Part shown: positions 44,301 to 54,889 of the stretch, in pieces | Position numbering within the stretch: the first letter of the stretch is position 1 | Layout: every line of letters begins with the position of its first letter | Assembly: GCA_029721515.1 (NCBI GenBank) | Contig: CM056562.1 | Span: forward strand, 6,455,267 to 6,519,266 | Direction: 5' to 3' | Source of the DNA: Synanceia verrucosa | Lineage: Eukaryota > Chordata > Actinopteri > Perciformes > Synanceiidae | DNA length: 64,000 nucleotides | Position numbers and translations under genes: made by a program | Notes under the pieces: generated by a model | What the model was told of the DNA's origin: nothing | Database searches by the model: none | What the model saw: only the letters and a program-made list of their open reading frames with translations

Positions 44301-47300
44301 CAGCATGACCTGTCCTCTATTTCAATGACTTTAGCTTCATACGTTTGTAGGTTCTTCAGACATAAAGCTGTTTATTTTTCCACATTGGCAGTGTGCTCCT
44401 GAAGGCTCACTAACTCAGTGCGAATGTTCCTTATCTCTTCTGTATGCCACGAAAGAGTGGTGTGCATTTTGTCTATTTGTTTCTCCAGTCTGTTGATTCC
44501 TCGTCAGCCTCACTGAAGTATTTTGCCATGGTCACCTCCATTACTTTCACCAGGGCCGCATTTTGCTCACCGAGCTCTTTCTGAAGTTCATCTATCACGC
44601 TTTTCTGGTCAGCAATGGTTTGTCTTGTTTTTCACATTTACTTCTGGCTGTATTTTAAATTTAACTTTAATTCACTAAAAGTAGAGAGCTGACCGCACAG
44701 ACAGTAGATTTTCTTAAGTTTATGGAGGGTGGACCCTGAGGTTTACTATGCTGCTGCCATGACACCGGAACTGTTTGAACATGACTGGTTCTCAGTTGTT
44801 GTGCCTCACGTCTGCTGTGTCCATACTACGTGGGTCTATTAGTTAATTATTAACTAAAATATATATAATTATCAAATGTTGTACTAAACAGACGATAGAA
44901 ACAAAGAGAAGATTACCAACCTTCAACATGTTCTCATATTGCACAAAATGGATGTTCAGTTGGTGTTGTGCTTCGTGATATTCTTGCACGTGATCAAACC
45001 ATGATCCCATGTAAACTATAGGAGAGAAGAGATGTGTGTCAGTGCTGAAAACAAACTCAAAAGGTGAGAAAGACTTGCTGGTATTGTATGTAGTTGTTGT
45101 TTTATTTGAAAAGTGAAACACCTCATATCAAAGTATCAAGTCTTTGTTGCATTTTACCATACATTCTGATTCTATATGTAGAGATGTGAAACACTTATCA
45201 TTTTTCCTTTTCTGCATTCTGTTTTTAAAATTTTAAGATGCTGTAATGTTCAAAAACTCTTTTTTTATTCTCATACCAGCTGTGCTGCAGCTCTTCTTTT
45301 CACTCACTGTCCCGACACTCAAAAAGCCCACTCTGTTATGATTGGTCAGCTAGTTAACTGTGAGGCCATGCCAAACTAGTCGCGAGCCAAAATGTGCTAC
45401 TTAGTGACATCACAGTGTTTCAGAAGAAAATTTGTGACTTCAATCAAGGTGTCTCAGTATTTCTGTAAGGGAGAGGAAGTCTCTTTGGGCATCATAGCTT
45501 TACAGATGTCTTACCTACATCAAAAAACTATATACACCAAAGGGAAGGGAAAGACTACAAAAGCATAAGAGACCCTCTTAAACTAACCCCACAGTACTGA
45601 ACCTACCATCACCATCCAGAAACTGCTGAAAGAAATCATCAAAGCTCTCAGGTGTTTCAAGCAGCACCCAACCATGGGAAAAGTGATAGAGGGACACCAG
45701 GACATCTTTGGGGTTCCTCCAGACATAAACAACCTAAAGAGGAGACATGTCAGCCACAAATAGATCAACAACGAGTCAACACTTGAATACTGCAAATTAT
45801 AAATCACCTTGATTTGTTTTGCTTCCACTCCCTGGGGCAACATGTCAGGGGGTAGATGTGAGCCAAACATCCGGGGATCTGGCCTTTCTCGGAAAGGGTC
45901 ATCCAAACTTCTCTCCTCCAACCAAGGAACTCGTTCCCTGTTGGAGACATCTTCTGCCAACTCAGGGTGTGCAGCATCCATGATCTGGACCAGGATCTGC
46001 TGCATCCATGCTGTGCCTGCAGAGTCAAATAAAACAGAGGATGTTTCACATACAAAACAGGGGTAAGGTGGACAATTCATTTCATAGCACCTTGCCAAAG
46101 GGTGTGACCATCTCTATTTGCATAAATGTGGCCATAAGTCTGCCTTATGTTGTCCCACCTCCACTAGTTTTCAGACATTTCATAACATTCTGGCCCCAGA
46201 TGGATTGACACCAAACTTATGTTTGTATGTCGTAGCACCACCTAGTGGCAAAAGTAAATGTATTTCATTTTTTGCCCTATAGCTCCTGTTTTATTGATGT
46301 GATGCAACTGAGATTGCTTCAGGACACTCCTGACATTTCATGTTACTGTGCCAAGGTGTCGCTATATGATATTTCAAAAAAGTTTTTTTACCAATGTTAA
46401 AATGGAGACGCACCCAAAAATGCCTTCATAGCGCCCCCTAGAAAATTTTAAAATTTAGCCCCACCCCTGTGTTTATCCCAGTAGGTTTATCTAAGACCCC
46501 AAGATGAACAAAAAAGCCACTTGGACCCATGGGCCATATCCAACCAGAAGTTAGCCATTTTTGAGGTATTTTCTCCGAGTAAAACTCCAACCACAGAGAC
46601 TAGGAGGCTTAGTTTGTTATTTCATTAAGATTTAGCATAGCCCAGTACTTTCCTTGGGGTCCAAAAATAAGGTTACGTGAGTAGTTATGTGACCCAAGTG
46701 TGGTTGCACGTCAGAGCCAAAATGCTCCCAAGTGTAATTCCGCCATACATTATAGTTCTCCTTTTTATCTGCGTAGAAAATCATCATGTTTTATTTTGTG
46801 CAACCATACTTGGGTCATGGTTGCACATGGGTCATTGGGTCAACTACTCACGTAACCTTATTTAAATAGGGAAAACGTGGAAGTGCTTGATTGCTTCTAA
46901 CTTCACCTCTATTTGGATCCCAAGGAAAGTACTGGGCTACGCTAAATGTTAATAAAATAGTGCCGTGCACCAGAGCGATTGAGTGCACGCGCAAAGACGA
47001 GAGCGGTATGTATGAACTAGTCTAAGATCAGGGAAGATTACAGTTCAGTATAGAACAATTGTGGCGTGTTCCTTTAAGCTTTTAGTTAAAGTTTAAGGTT
47101 TTAGCCTTAATTATTATTTCTACTTAATTTATTACTTTCACAGTAATAAGCTTTAAAAACAGCAGTGAAAACTTGTTGGACATTTTCCCTGATCATTGCC
47201 TCTCAGGCTTCATACAGCCGCTCAATTCTCACAGATCTACAGACTATGGGTAAAAAGGGTTAAAAAAAAAAAAAAAAACCATTAAATCTGCAAACATAAT

Positions 47301-47811
47301 TGAAAATATTGTGAAAGCTTAAATTCTTCTAAGAAGACACTAGAAGTGTGACTAACACAAGGCAGTAAACACCTTTGACAATGTCAATACAAATTCATTA
47401 AATGAATTACATTGAAATTGCATTGAATTTAAATGTGATCAAGTGATCCTTGTAATCAAGGATCGTAAATAAATAATACATCCAATTTCACAAAATTTCA
47501 TCAGAGCTTATTATTAGCTATATATAAATAATTTGTCAGATATCAAAATACTTGCATGCATGTTGTATATCATTTTAAATAGCATTAAATTCATTCACAT
47601 AACATAATCAGGTGTGTGACAAAAATGTTTCACTGCAAATTATAGCAAACAACTGACCAGACTTGGGGTATGTGATGAGAAAGATATCAGAAGGACGGAT
47701 CTCAAAATGCTTCAGATCATCAAGTTCGGCGGGTCGCATTTTGTCGTGGACAAGAAAGTTCCTCCTCTTGTGCCTGAACAGGTAAGGGCTTAACAAGTCC
47801 AAAGAATCCAT
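41319..47811 (-). CDS. Cytosolic sulfotransferase copy D, six exons, with Thr54 to Ala in the PAPS loop
   Basis: Exons: 47658-47811, 45808-46016, 45607-45733, 44921-45015, 41542-41716, 41319-41437; 879 bases, 292 residues plus TAG, all GT-AG. Motifs: YPKSGTAW (48-55), His105 in SHLPPDMLP, RNPKDVLVSLYHF with Arg127 and Ser135, RKGTAGDWK (252-260) and KxxxTVxxxE (260-269). The second Thr of KSGTTW, which contacts the 5' phosphosulfate of PAPS in known SULT structures, is Ala here (GCA for ACA), so activity may be reduced. The gene is otherwise intact. Intron 4 holds an L1-like LINE in the same orientation. It is the first gene of the array (most upstream); its far promoter differs from A, B and C beyond about 100 bases. 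Confidence 0.9.
41950..42546 (-). pseudogene. L1 ORF2 C-terminal part
   Basis: The frame contains WSNISLSSRNFDHQMIHYKLIHR and, near its end, CDFC...TFYHMVWQCPEV, the Cys/His-rich C-terminal motif of L1 ORF2. It supports reverse transcription of element RNA on target DNA. It is separated from the reverse-transcriptase part by frame breaks. Confidence 0.8.
43240..43651 (-). pseudogene. L1 ORF2 reverse transcriptase
   Basis: Motifs in order: ILSLDAEKAFDRLEW, SHQGCPLSPLLFSL, and after a TGA at 43329-43331 (CGA to TGA) SLYADDILIF with the catalytic Asp pair at about 43268. The stop disables it. Confidence 0.85.
43760..44740 (-). pseudogene. L1 ORF1 fused by deletion to ORF2 downstream of the endonuclease
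   Basis: The frame 44236-43760 begins with ORF1 RNA-binding domain sequence (RPLMVKCLCFTDRDRLLNEAR) and changes at about RPNMSLL into FRRELEAQLEEFIKINSPSVDDPRV, which belongs in ORF2 between endonuclease and reverse transcriptase. The ORF1 end and the whole endonuclease are therefore deleted. The ORF1 N-terminus with a coiled coil lies at about 44240-44740 in broken frames. Confidence 0.7.
46017..47657 (-). other. SULT copy D intron 1
   Basis: About 1.64 kb. 46067-46250 recurs in intron 1 of copy C (39947-40125). It contains a fold-back element at 46619-46958 and an A-run at about 47262. No gene seen. Confidence 0.65.
46619..46958. repeat. MITE with 44-base terminal inverted repeats
   Basis: 46619-46662 pairs with 46915-46958 (40 of 44 bases, shared TAGCCCAGTACTTTCCTTGG core). 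A second nested inverted pair (TAAGGTTACGTGAGTAGTT on the left) lies at about 46668-46710 and 46798-46860. No coding capacity. Confidence 0.85.
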
Positions 47812-48094
47812 AGCTGCTGAATGAATGAAAGCTGCTGCTGTGTCTCACTAAGAAGATGATGTGGAATGTTTAGGGTGTGCCCTCAGCTATAGAAACTCAG
47901 GTCGAACCAGTTCCTGCAGCTTTCTGAGGGCATGGTGCTATGTCGGGACATTTGTGTTCCCATGTTTGTGTGGGTGGTGGGGTTGGCGTATTCAAGAAAG
48001 ATAGGCTGTACTCACGGAAATGCCAGGGTGGGTTTTAGGGATTTATCCATTCTGGGGGGATAGTCCTGTTATGTCATACTTCATGATATCAAAG
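47812..48094. promoter_or_regulatory. 5' flank of SULT copy D
   Basis: The first about 100 bases match the leaders of copies A-C; beyond that the sequence differs and the AGGTCA motif seen in B and C is not present. A LINE in the opposite orientation begins soon after, at about 48095. Confidence 0.4.
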
Positions 48095-48642
48095 TTATAA
48101 TTTCTCCTATAGCTTGGCCTCTGATGACATGTTTAGTCGCATGTCATCCTTCCACCGCTGGCTGTTGAGGTGATGTCCAGTTAATGATGTGGGCTTCATT
48201 GATAACTGGAGCACCTTCTGGGGAAAACCTGGTCCGATGAGGAGAGACTGCATCCATCCTACTTTGGAAGGAGCAGCTCTCATTTGTAGAAACATGGCCA
48301 AGTTTATTAGTCAACCAAACCTGTGACAACCCAGGGTTGAGACCAGGAGACAGAGTTGTAGTTTAACACACTTCTCTGTGCTTCCATTAGAGCAGTCACC
48401 CACCCAGAACCCCATAAAAACGGTGTCTGTCCACGACCACTGAAATCAGTCAAATCCACAGTAAACAAAAGGGGAATTGAGCTAAATAATTTAAAAATTA
48501 ACACCACTGCTGAAATAGATCATCAGGACAGGAAAATTCAATGTGGACTTTTAAATATCAGGTCATTATCATCTAAAGCTCTACTAGTAAATGAATTAAT
48601 AACATATGACAGGTTTATTTATTTTGTTTTACTGAAACCTGT

Positions 48643-49296
48643 TTGTGTCAAGATGATTATGTCAGCCTGAATGAATCCACTCCACCTAGTCATATTAATA
48701 CTCATATTCCTAGAGATACAGGCCGTGGAGGAGGAGTTGCAGCTATTTTTGATTCTAGTCTATTGATCAATCCTAAACCTAAATTAAACTATAAGTCTTT
48801 TGAAAGCCTGGTTCTTAATCTTTCTCATCTTACCTGTTTGTTATAGTGTACCGTGCTCCAGGTCCATATTCTGAAATTCTATCTGAGTTCTCAGAGTTTT
48901 TATCAGGTTTAGTCCTGAGAACTGATAAAGTAATTATTGTAGGTGACTTTAATTCATGTGGACGTTGATAGTGACAGCCTTGGCACTGCTTTTATCTCAC
49001 TGTTAGATTCAATTGGCTTCTGCCAGAATGTTCAGGAACCAAGTCACTGTTTTAACCATACCCTCGACCTGGTCCTGACCTACGGCATTGAACACTCACG
49101 CTCCATCAGGTAAATCCATGTACACTAGATGTTTATCTGATATTGCTGTAGCCGAATTTAAGGATATAATTCCATTAGCTTTTAATTCAGTGCCTAACCT
49201 TGATATACTTGAGGGCGCAGACTTCAGTCCTACTCAAATTGATAATTTGGTAGATAGTGCTGCAGGCTCTGTGAGCATCACTAGACTGTTGCTCCC
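48643..49296 (+). pseudogene. LINE apurinic/apyrimidinic-like endonuclease
   Basis: GRGGGVAAIFDSSLL, then in changed frames VIIVGDFN and a HCFNHTLDLVLTYGI end, are the conserved blocks of the LINE endonuclease that nicks target DNA. Frame changes near 48845 and 48960 break it. Confidence 0.78.
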
Positions 49297-51276
49297 TTGA
49301 AAAAGAAGCTAGTAAAGCACAGAAAGTTGGCTCCATGGTATAACCCTCACACCCGCATTTTAAAGCAAGCAGCAAGAAGATTTGAACAGAAGTGGCGTTT
49401 AACCGGTCTGCAAGAGTCTCGTCTGGACTGGCATGATGGTCTGAAAGTGTATAGGAAGGCTCTCCGTAAGGCCAGAGCAGCTTATTATTCATCATTAATA
49501 AAGAAAAATAAAAACAACCCCAGGTTTCTTTTCAGCACTGTAGCCAGGCTGACAGAGGGCCACAGCTCTATTGAGCCATCTATTCCCATAACCCTGAGTA
49601 GTCGTGACTTCATGAGCTTCTTTAATGAGAAGATTATAACTATTAGGGAGAAAATCAGTCACACTGTGCCTTTAACTGAAACTGCTTTGTCTTTAAACAC
49701 AGGAAGCATAGGACTCATTGAAGAACTTGATGTATACTTGGATTGCTTTTCTCCCATAGACCTCCTCAAACTGACTTCAATGATTTCCTCATCTAAGCCA
49801 TCTACCTGTCTCTTAGATTCCATCCCACCTTCACTGCTTAAAGAAGTTTTACCGTTACTGAGCACCTTTTTATTAAACATGATCAACTTATCTTTGCTGT
49901 CAGGCTATGTACCTCAGTCATTTAAAGTAGCTGTGATCAAACCTCTTCTAAAGAAGCCCACTCTTGATCCAGAGGTTTTAGCCAACTATAGACCAATATC
50001 CAACCATCCTTTTCTCTCTAAGATCCTTGACAAAGCAGTGTGCAGTCAGCTGTGTGACTTCCTCCAGAACAATAATCTATTTGAGGATTTTCAGTCAGGA
50101 TTTAGAAAATATCACAGCAACGAGACTGCTCTGGTGAAAATTACTAATGACCTGCTAATTGTGTCAGACAGCGGACTCGTCTCAGTACTTGTCTTGTTAG
50201 AGCTTAGCGCTGCTTTTGATACTATTGACCACCATATCCTGCTGCAGAGATTAGAACATTTAATTGGCATCAGAGGAACTGCTTTAAGCTGGTTTAAATC
50301 AGATTATCAGATCGATCACAGTTTGTTCATGTTAATGATGAGTCCTCCATGCACTCCAAAGTCAGTTATGGAGTTCCTCAAGGTTCTGTGCTTGGGCCAA
50401 TTCTATTCACTTTATATATGCTTCCTTTAGGCAATGTTATTAGAAAACACTCCATAAACTTTCACTGTTATGCAGATGATACTCAGCTATTTTGTCATTC
50501 AAGTCAGACGAATCCAGCCAGTTAGCTAAACTCCAAACATGTCTTAAGGACATAAAATCTTGGATGACGGACAATTTCTTGTTGTTAAATTCAGACAAAA
50601 CTGAAGTTATTCTAATCGGCCCCGAAAATCTCAGAAATAAATTATCTAATGACTTATTTACTCTAGATGGCATTGCACCACTGTTAGGAATCTAGGGGTA
50701 ATTTTTGGCCAAGATATGTCCTTCAACGTCCACATGAAACAAACAGCTAGAACTGTTTTTTACCATTTGCATAACATTGCAAAAATCAGGCATATTCTCT
50801 CTCAAAATGATGCAGAAAAATTAGTCCATGCATTTGTTACTTCTATGCTGGACTATTGCACTAAATTATTATCAGGCTGCCCTAATAAGTCTATCAAGAC
50901 GCTCCAGCTGGTCCAGAACGCTGCAGCACGTGTTCTGACCAGAACCAGGAAAAGAGAACATATTTCTCCTGTGTTAGCCTCTCTGCATTGGCTCCCTGTA
51001 AAATCTAGAATAAAATTTAAAATCCTCCTCCTCACCTATAAGGCACTGAATGGTCAGGCACCATCTTATCTTAAAGAGCTGATAGTGCCTTATAATCCAG
51101 CTAGAACTCTGCGCTGTCATAATGCAGGACTATTAGAGGTTCCTAGGGTTTATAAAAGTAGAATGGGAGCTAGAGATTTCAGTTATCAAGCTCCTCTTCT
51201 GTGGAACCAACTCCCTCTTTCAGTCCGGGAGGCAGACACCATCCCCTTATTCAAGAGTAGGCTTAAGATTTTTTGA
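49297..51276 (+). pseudogene. LINE reverse transcriptase, frameshifted near the catalytic box
   Basis: Motifs: SFKVAVIKPLLKKP, NYRPISNHPFLSKILD, SGFRKYHSNETAL, LLELSAAFDTIDHHIL in the first frame; CYADDTQL at about 50470 in another; then LLNSDKTEVILIGP and the C-terminal part LDYCTKLLSGCPNKS...LHWLPVKSRIKFKILLL. Compared with the copy at 62-64 kb, two bases are missing just after the catalytic box. The enzyme copies LINE RNA at the target site. Confidence 0.86.
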
Positions 51277-51284
51277 TATTGCTT

Positions 51285-51558
51285 ATAATGTTCTCCCCGT
51301 GTCTGCGTGGGTTCTCTCCGGGTACTCCGGCTTCCTCCCACCATCCAAAAACATGCATGGGGATTACGTTAATTGGCTAATTTAAATTGACCTTAGGTGT
51401 GAATGTGAGTGTGAGTGGTTGTCTGTCTCTATGTGTCCTGTGATGAACTGGAGACTTGTCCAGAGTGTACCCTGCCTTCCGCCCTAAGACAGCTGGGATA
51501 GGCTCCAGCCCCCCCGAAACCCTATGAGGATAAGCGGTAGATAATGGATGGATGGATG
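51285..51558 (+). repeat. 5'-truncated SINE inserted in the LINE
   Basis: Same SINE family, ending in (TGGA)n. A 10-base duplication GATATTGCTT flanks it (51275-51284 and 51559-51568). It is absent from the LINE at 61443-64000, giving an empty site. Confidence 0.92.
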
Positions 51559-52511
51559 GATATTGCTTCTAGTTAGGACTGATCCAAGGCTGACTCAGGC
51601 CTTGCTATAGGTCTAGAGTGCCGGGGGATTTCCTCTGACCCACTGAGCTTCTCTTCTTCTTCATTTCGATGCCTCCATTAAGTCATTTTACTAACTCAAC
51701 TTCTTCCTCTCAGCTCTGAGCTCCAAGGTGTACGCGAGCTGAGGCTAGAAGAGGCGATGCTGCTCAGGTTGTATCTGTTAGTGGAGAAGAGGATGTGTTT
51801 ACTCTTCCTCCCTTCAACAGATGCTGCAGATTGGTTTTGTGCCTCGTAGTCCCTGCGCGTTCTCATCTCACAGGTATCCATGGATCCAGTCTACCTGGTG
51901 GAGTAGTGGTTGTGTAGACCAGTCAGGCTTCATCTTCTGGTACTGAGTGATGTGGTGGTGACGAGGTCATCTTGCTCAAGCTTCTCCTGTTTGGTGTGGT
52001 GGAGAGGAAGACGTGCTTCTCATCCTTTGCTTATAGCTTGATGATGCTCTTCATCCCCTTGGACACTCTCATACAATTCTATATATACACACCTTATATT
52101 AGCTGTTGTCATATTGAGTTGGACATTTTCATATAATTTTGTATGTAGTGTTAATATGTTTTCATTGTTGTTATTCTGTACACATGGCATCTATTGCACG
52201 TCTGTCCATCCTGGAAGAGGGATCCCTCCTCTGTTGCTCTTCCTGAGGTTTCTTCCATTTCTTTTTCCCTGTTCAAAGGGTTTCTTTGGGGGGGAGTTTA
52301 TTTGTGATACTGGGCTATACAAATAAACTTGACTTGACTTGACTTGACTAGAGTTTTGTATAAGACTAAATATCTGCAAAATAATGATATTCCTATTAGC
52401 CTCAGCTGTGATTCATACTGTGATAATGACAGACTGTAAAAACAGATGGACGACATGTCAACTCCCCAAAAGTTTTATTGGTCTCGTGGTTATTGGTTTT
52501 TGGTTATTGGT

Positions 52512-52800
52512 TTAGTGGTTAGCACTGTCACCTCACAGCAAGAAGGTTCGATTTTCGGCCCGGGGCCTTTCTGTGTGGAGTTTGCATGTTCTCCCTGTGT
52601 CTGCGTGGGTTCTCTCCGGGTACTCCGGCTTCCTCCCACCATCCAAAAACATGCATGGGGATTAGGTTAATTGGCTAATTTAAATTGACCGTGGGTGTGA
52701 ATGTGTGTGAGTGGTTGTCTGTCTCTGTGTGCGACTTGGTAACTTGTCCGGGGTATACCCTGACTTTCACCTTAAGACAGCTGGGATAGGCTTCAATTGT
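52512..52800 (+). repeat. tRNA-derived SINE lacking its 3' tail
   Basis: Starts TAGTGGTTAGCACTGTCACC with a B-box-like GGTTCGATTTTCGG and ends after ACAGCTGGGATAGGC. The (TGGA)n tail is missing. Confidence 0.88.
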
Positions 52801-53083
52801 CGTCATGATTGGTAGCACTGAATCTCTCTCGCTTACAAGCTACGGCTGCAGGCTAAAGGATGGATTAAATGCTGTAAAAAAAATTCTGTATATGTGACCA
52901 GTAAAAACTTCTTTGTCTTTCTTTAGGAAACATGATCTTGGGAGGAGAAAAAGAAAGGTTTCCAAAGCAAAGTTCCCTTGTTACTGCATTAATGCAACCT
53001 GTGTGGCAAAGTAAAAGTTAATGACTTGAATTGTTCTACAGAGGATGGGGTGGTAGTGGCAAGTGGAAAGAGGGTGTGTTCAT

Positions 53084-53139
53084 GTATGTGTGCGTGTTTG
53101 CGTGTGTGTGTGTGTGTGTGTGCGTGTGCGTGTGTGTGT
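53084..53139 (+). repeat. (GT)n microsatellite
   Basis: TG-rich tract with CGTG interruptions. Confidence 0.9.
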
Positions 53140-54845
53140 CAGGGTGAGGGGGGCCCACAGGATGGGAAGGATCTTCAAAGGCTGGGGAAGAGGTCCCTGG
53201 ACCCCCACTGCAGCCTTGTTCACATGAGAATCAATCTGGTGCCAGTGTTTGATGTGAACCACAGATAAAAGAAACAAAACAAAGAATGACAGCGGGAGAT
53301 ATGGAAAGATGAGGCGCAAACAGACAGGGAGATTAATGAGTAAGGCTCATAAAAATGTGTGCTACGTCTAGGATACAGAATGTGAACAAGAACAGACAAG
53401 AATGTGCAGAGACATGGAAAGAGGGAACATAAAGATGAGACATAACTCTACAGGCACCAAGAAGGAGAGGGACCAAAAGTGACTGATTGACAGAAACATG
53501 TAAGTAGGAGGACAAAGTGAAAGACAGACAAAGTGTTGCAGTCAGACATGATCCATCAGTCAGTCAGACATCAAGGGCCAGGAAGGTTCAAAGCCAGGGT
53601 GGTGGACACCAGTGCAGCGTCTCCTTGGACAGTCTCACCGTGATGCCGGGACCTTGCATTAACATCACAATGCAAACTGCATTATCATCATTGCCATTAC
53701 TATTATCATGAAAAATGCAAATCATATTGAGTTTGGAGCAGACCCTTCAGACAGACAGCTTTCAATAAATGATTCACTCCTCAGGAATGCAGAGGTTATC
53801 GCTCTGCATCTCTAGGCAAAGAGTTGTAAATTCACAGAAAACACAATGTTTTTATGTTGACGCAAAGCAATAATAAATCAGAAACACTTTTTAATCCTCA
53901 TGATGAACTCCCCCTTTGCTGGCCCATCAACCGGTCGTCATGCTCCTCATGACACAGTGTAGGAATGTTGTTTTATTTGTACTAAGTTGAACAGAAAAGT
54001 CAGAGCTCTGTTATTATGGAGACAATAAGAGGCAGAGAGAGCAGCTTTTGGGTCTTTTCTTGTTTTTATTTCAGTCGAAACGGGCTCTGACATTGTTGTT
54101 CTTTCTGCTAATTAAGCTGTTAGAGAGAGGGGCTGGTCTGACAGGGCCATGCTTGGTGGGGAGGCGAAGAGTCAATGGGCCGAGGCCGAACAGGAGACAT
54201 TTATGTGCTGCCTTAAGCCATTGTTTCCCCCCACCAAGGATCTTTTCAGGCCAACCGCCTCTGTCTCGGTGACCTGTACAATGAGAAGAATGCCACTCCG
54301 AGAACCCAGAGCTGGCCACAAAGAGCAGCCTCGCCAAATGAGGATTTCACGGCACTGGGCCGAATCCGGACGCTGCCAAGATTCCACAGATAGTTCTCAC
54401 TTCTTCTGATCGTCAAACACCCTGAGTCACCCTGTGTACATGTGTGTTTATTTTACGAAGATGGAGCTTTGGATGTAGATGCTTTGCATGTATTCAATGA
54501 CACTGGTAAATCGAACAAATATAATATGGCTGCTGCAAAAGCTCAGATCAGCTTGTAAATGTATTCAATAATAATGAAACTAAGACAAAATTCCAATTAA
54601 AAAACAAACACCCATGGTGGATTACTTGAGAAAAGTTTCTTTTCAATCAAAGTATTTCCTCTCAAGATTATAAAAGCATGTATTTCTGATTAATATGTTC
54701 AAAAAACTGAACAGCCTCTTGTTGGAGCCACCTGTTCCTGTTACAGAAGCTGTCGCCCAACCTTGCAGATTAAACAGGTGAGATTAAGGCAAAGCACTGG
54801 GCAGCCTGCAGAACATCCCCTAACACAGGCTACAAACATCCCTTC

Positions 54846-54848
<3 letters not shown>

Positions 54849-54888
<40 letters not shown>
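54849..54888 (+). repeat. (GT)n microsatellite
   Basis: An uninterrupted run of about 19 GT units. Confidence 0.93.

Positions 54889-54889
<1 letters not shown>

Larger units (their letters stand above)
41839..44771 (-). mobile_element. L1-like (Tx1/L1 group) LINE with internal deletions
   Basis: On the minus strand the 5' end is near 44771 and the A-rich 3' end is at 41839. A perfect 11-base target duplication TGTTTGAACAT flanks it (41828-41838 and 44772-44782). Coding parts are ORF1-like at 44740-44000, an ORF2 part from about 44000, a reverse transcriptase (43651-43255) and the C-terminus (42546-41950). It lies in intron 4 of SULT copy D, in sense orientation with the gene. Confidence 0.93.
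48095..52345 (+). mobile_element. L2/CR1-like LINE with esterase, endonuclease and reverse transcriptase remnants
   Basis: Order on the plus strand: an ORF1-like end with RDCIHPTLEGAALI-type sequence (SGNH-esterase DxxH block as known for CR1/L2 ORF1) at 48230-48300, an endonuclease with GRGGGVAAIF at 48720 and a GDFN motif near 48940, reverse transcriptase 49297-50430 and 50440-51276, and a 3' UTR ending in (ACTTG)n repeats at 52320-52345. A 5'-truncated SINE is inserted at 51285-51558. Confidence 0.87.
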
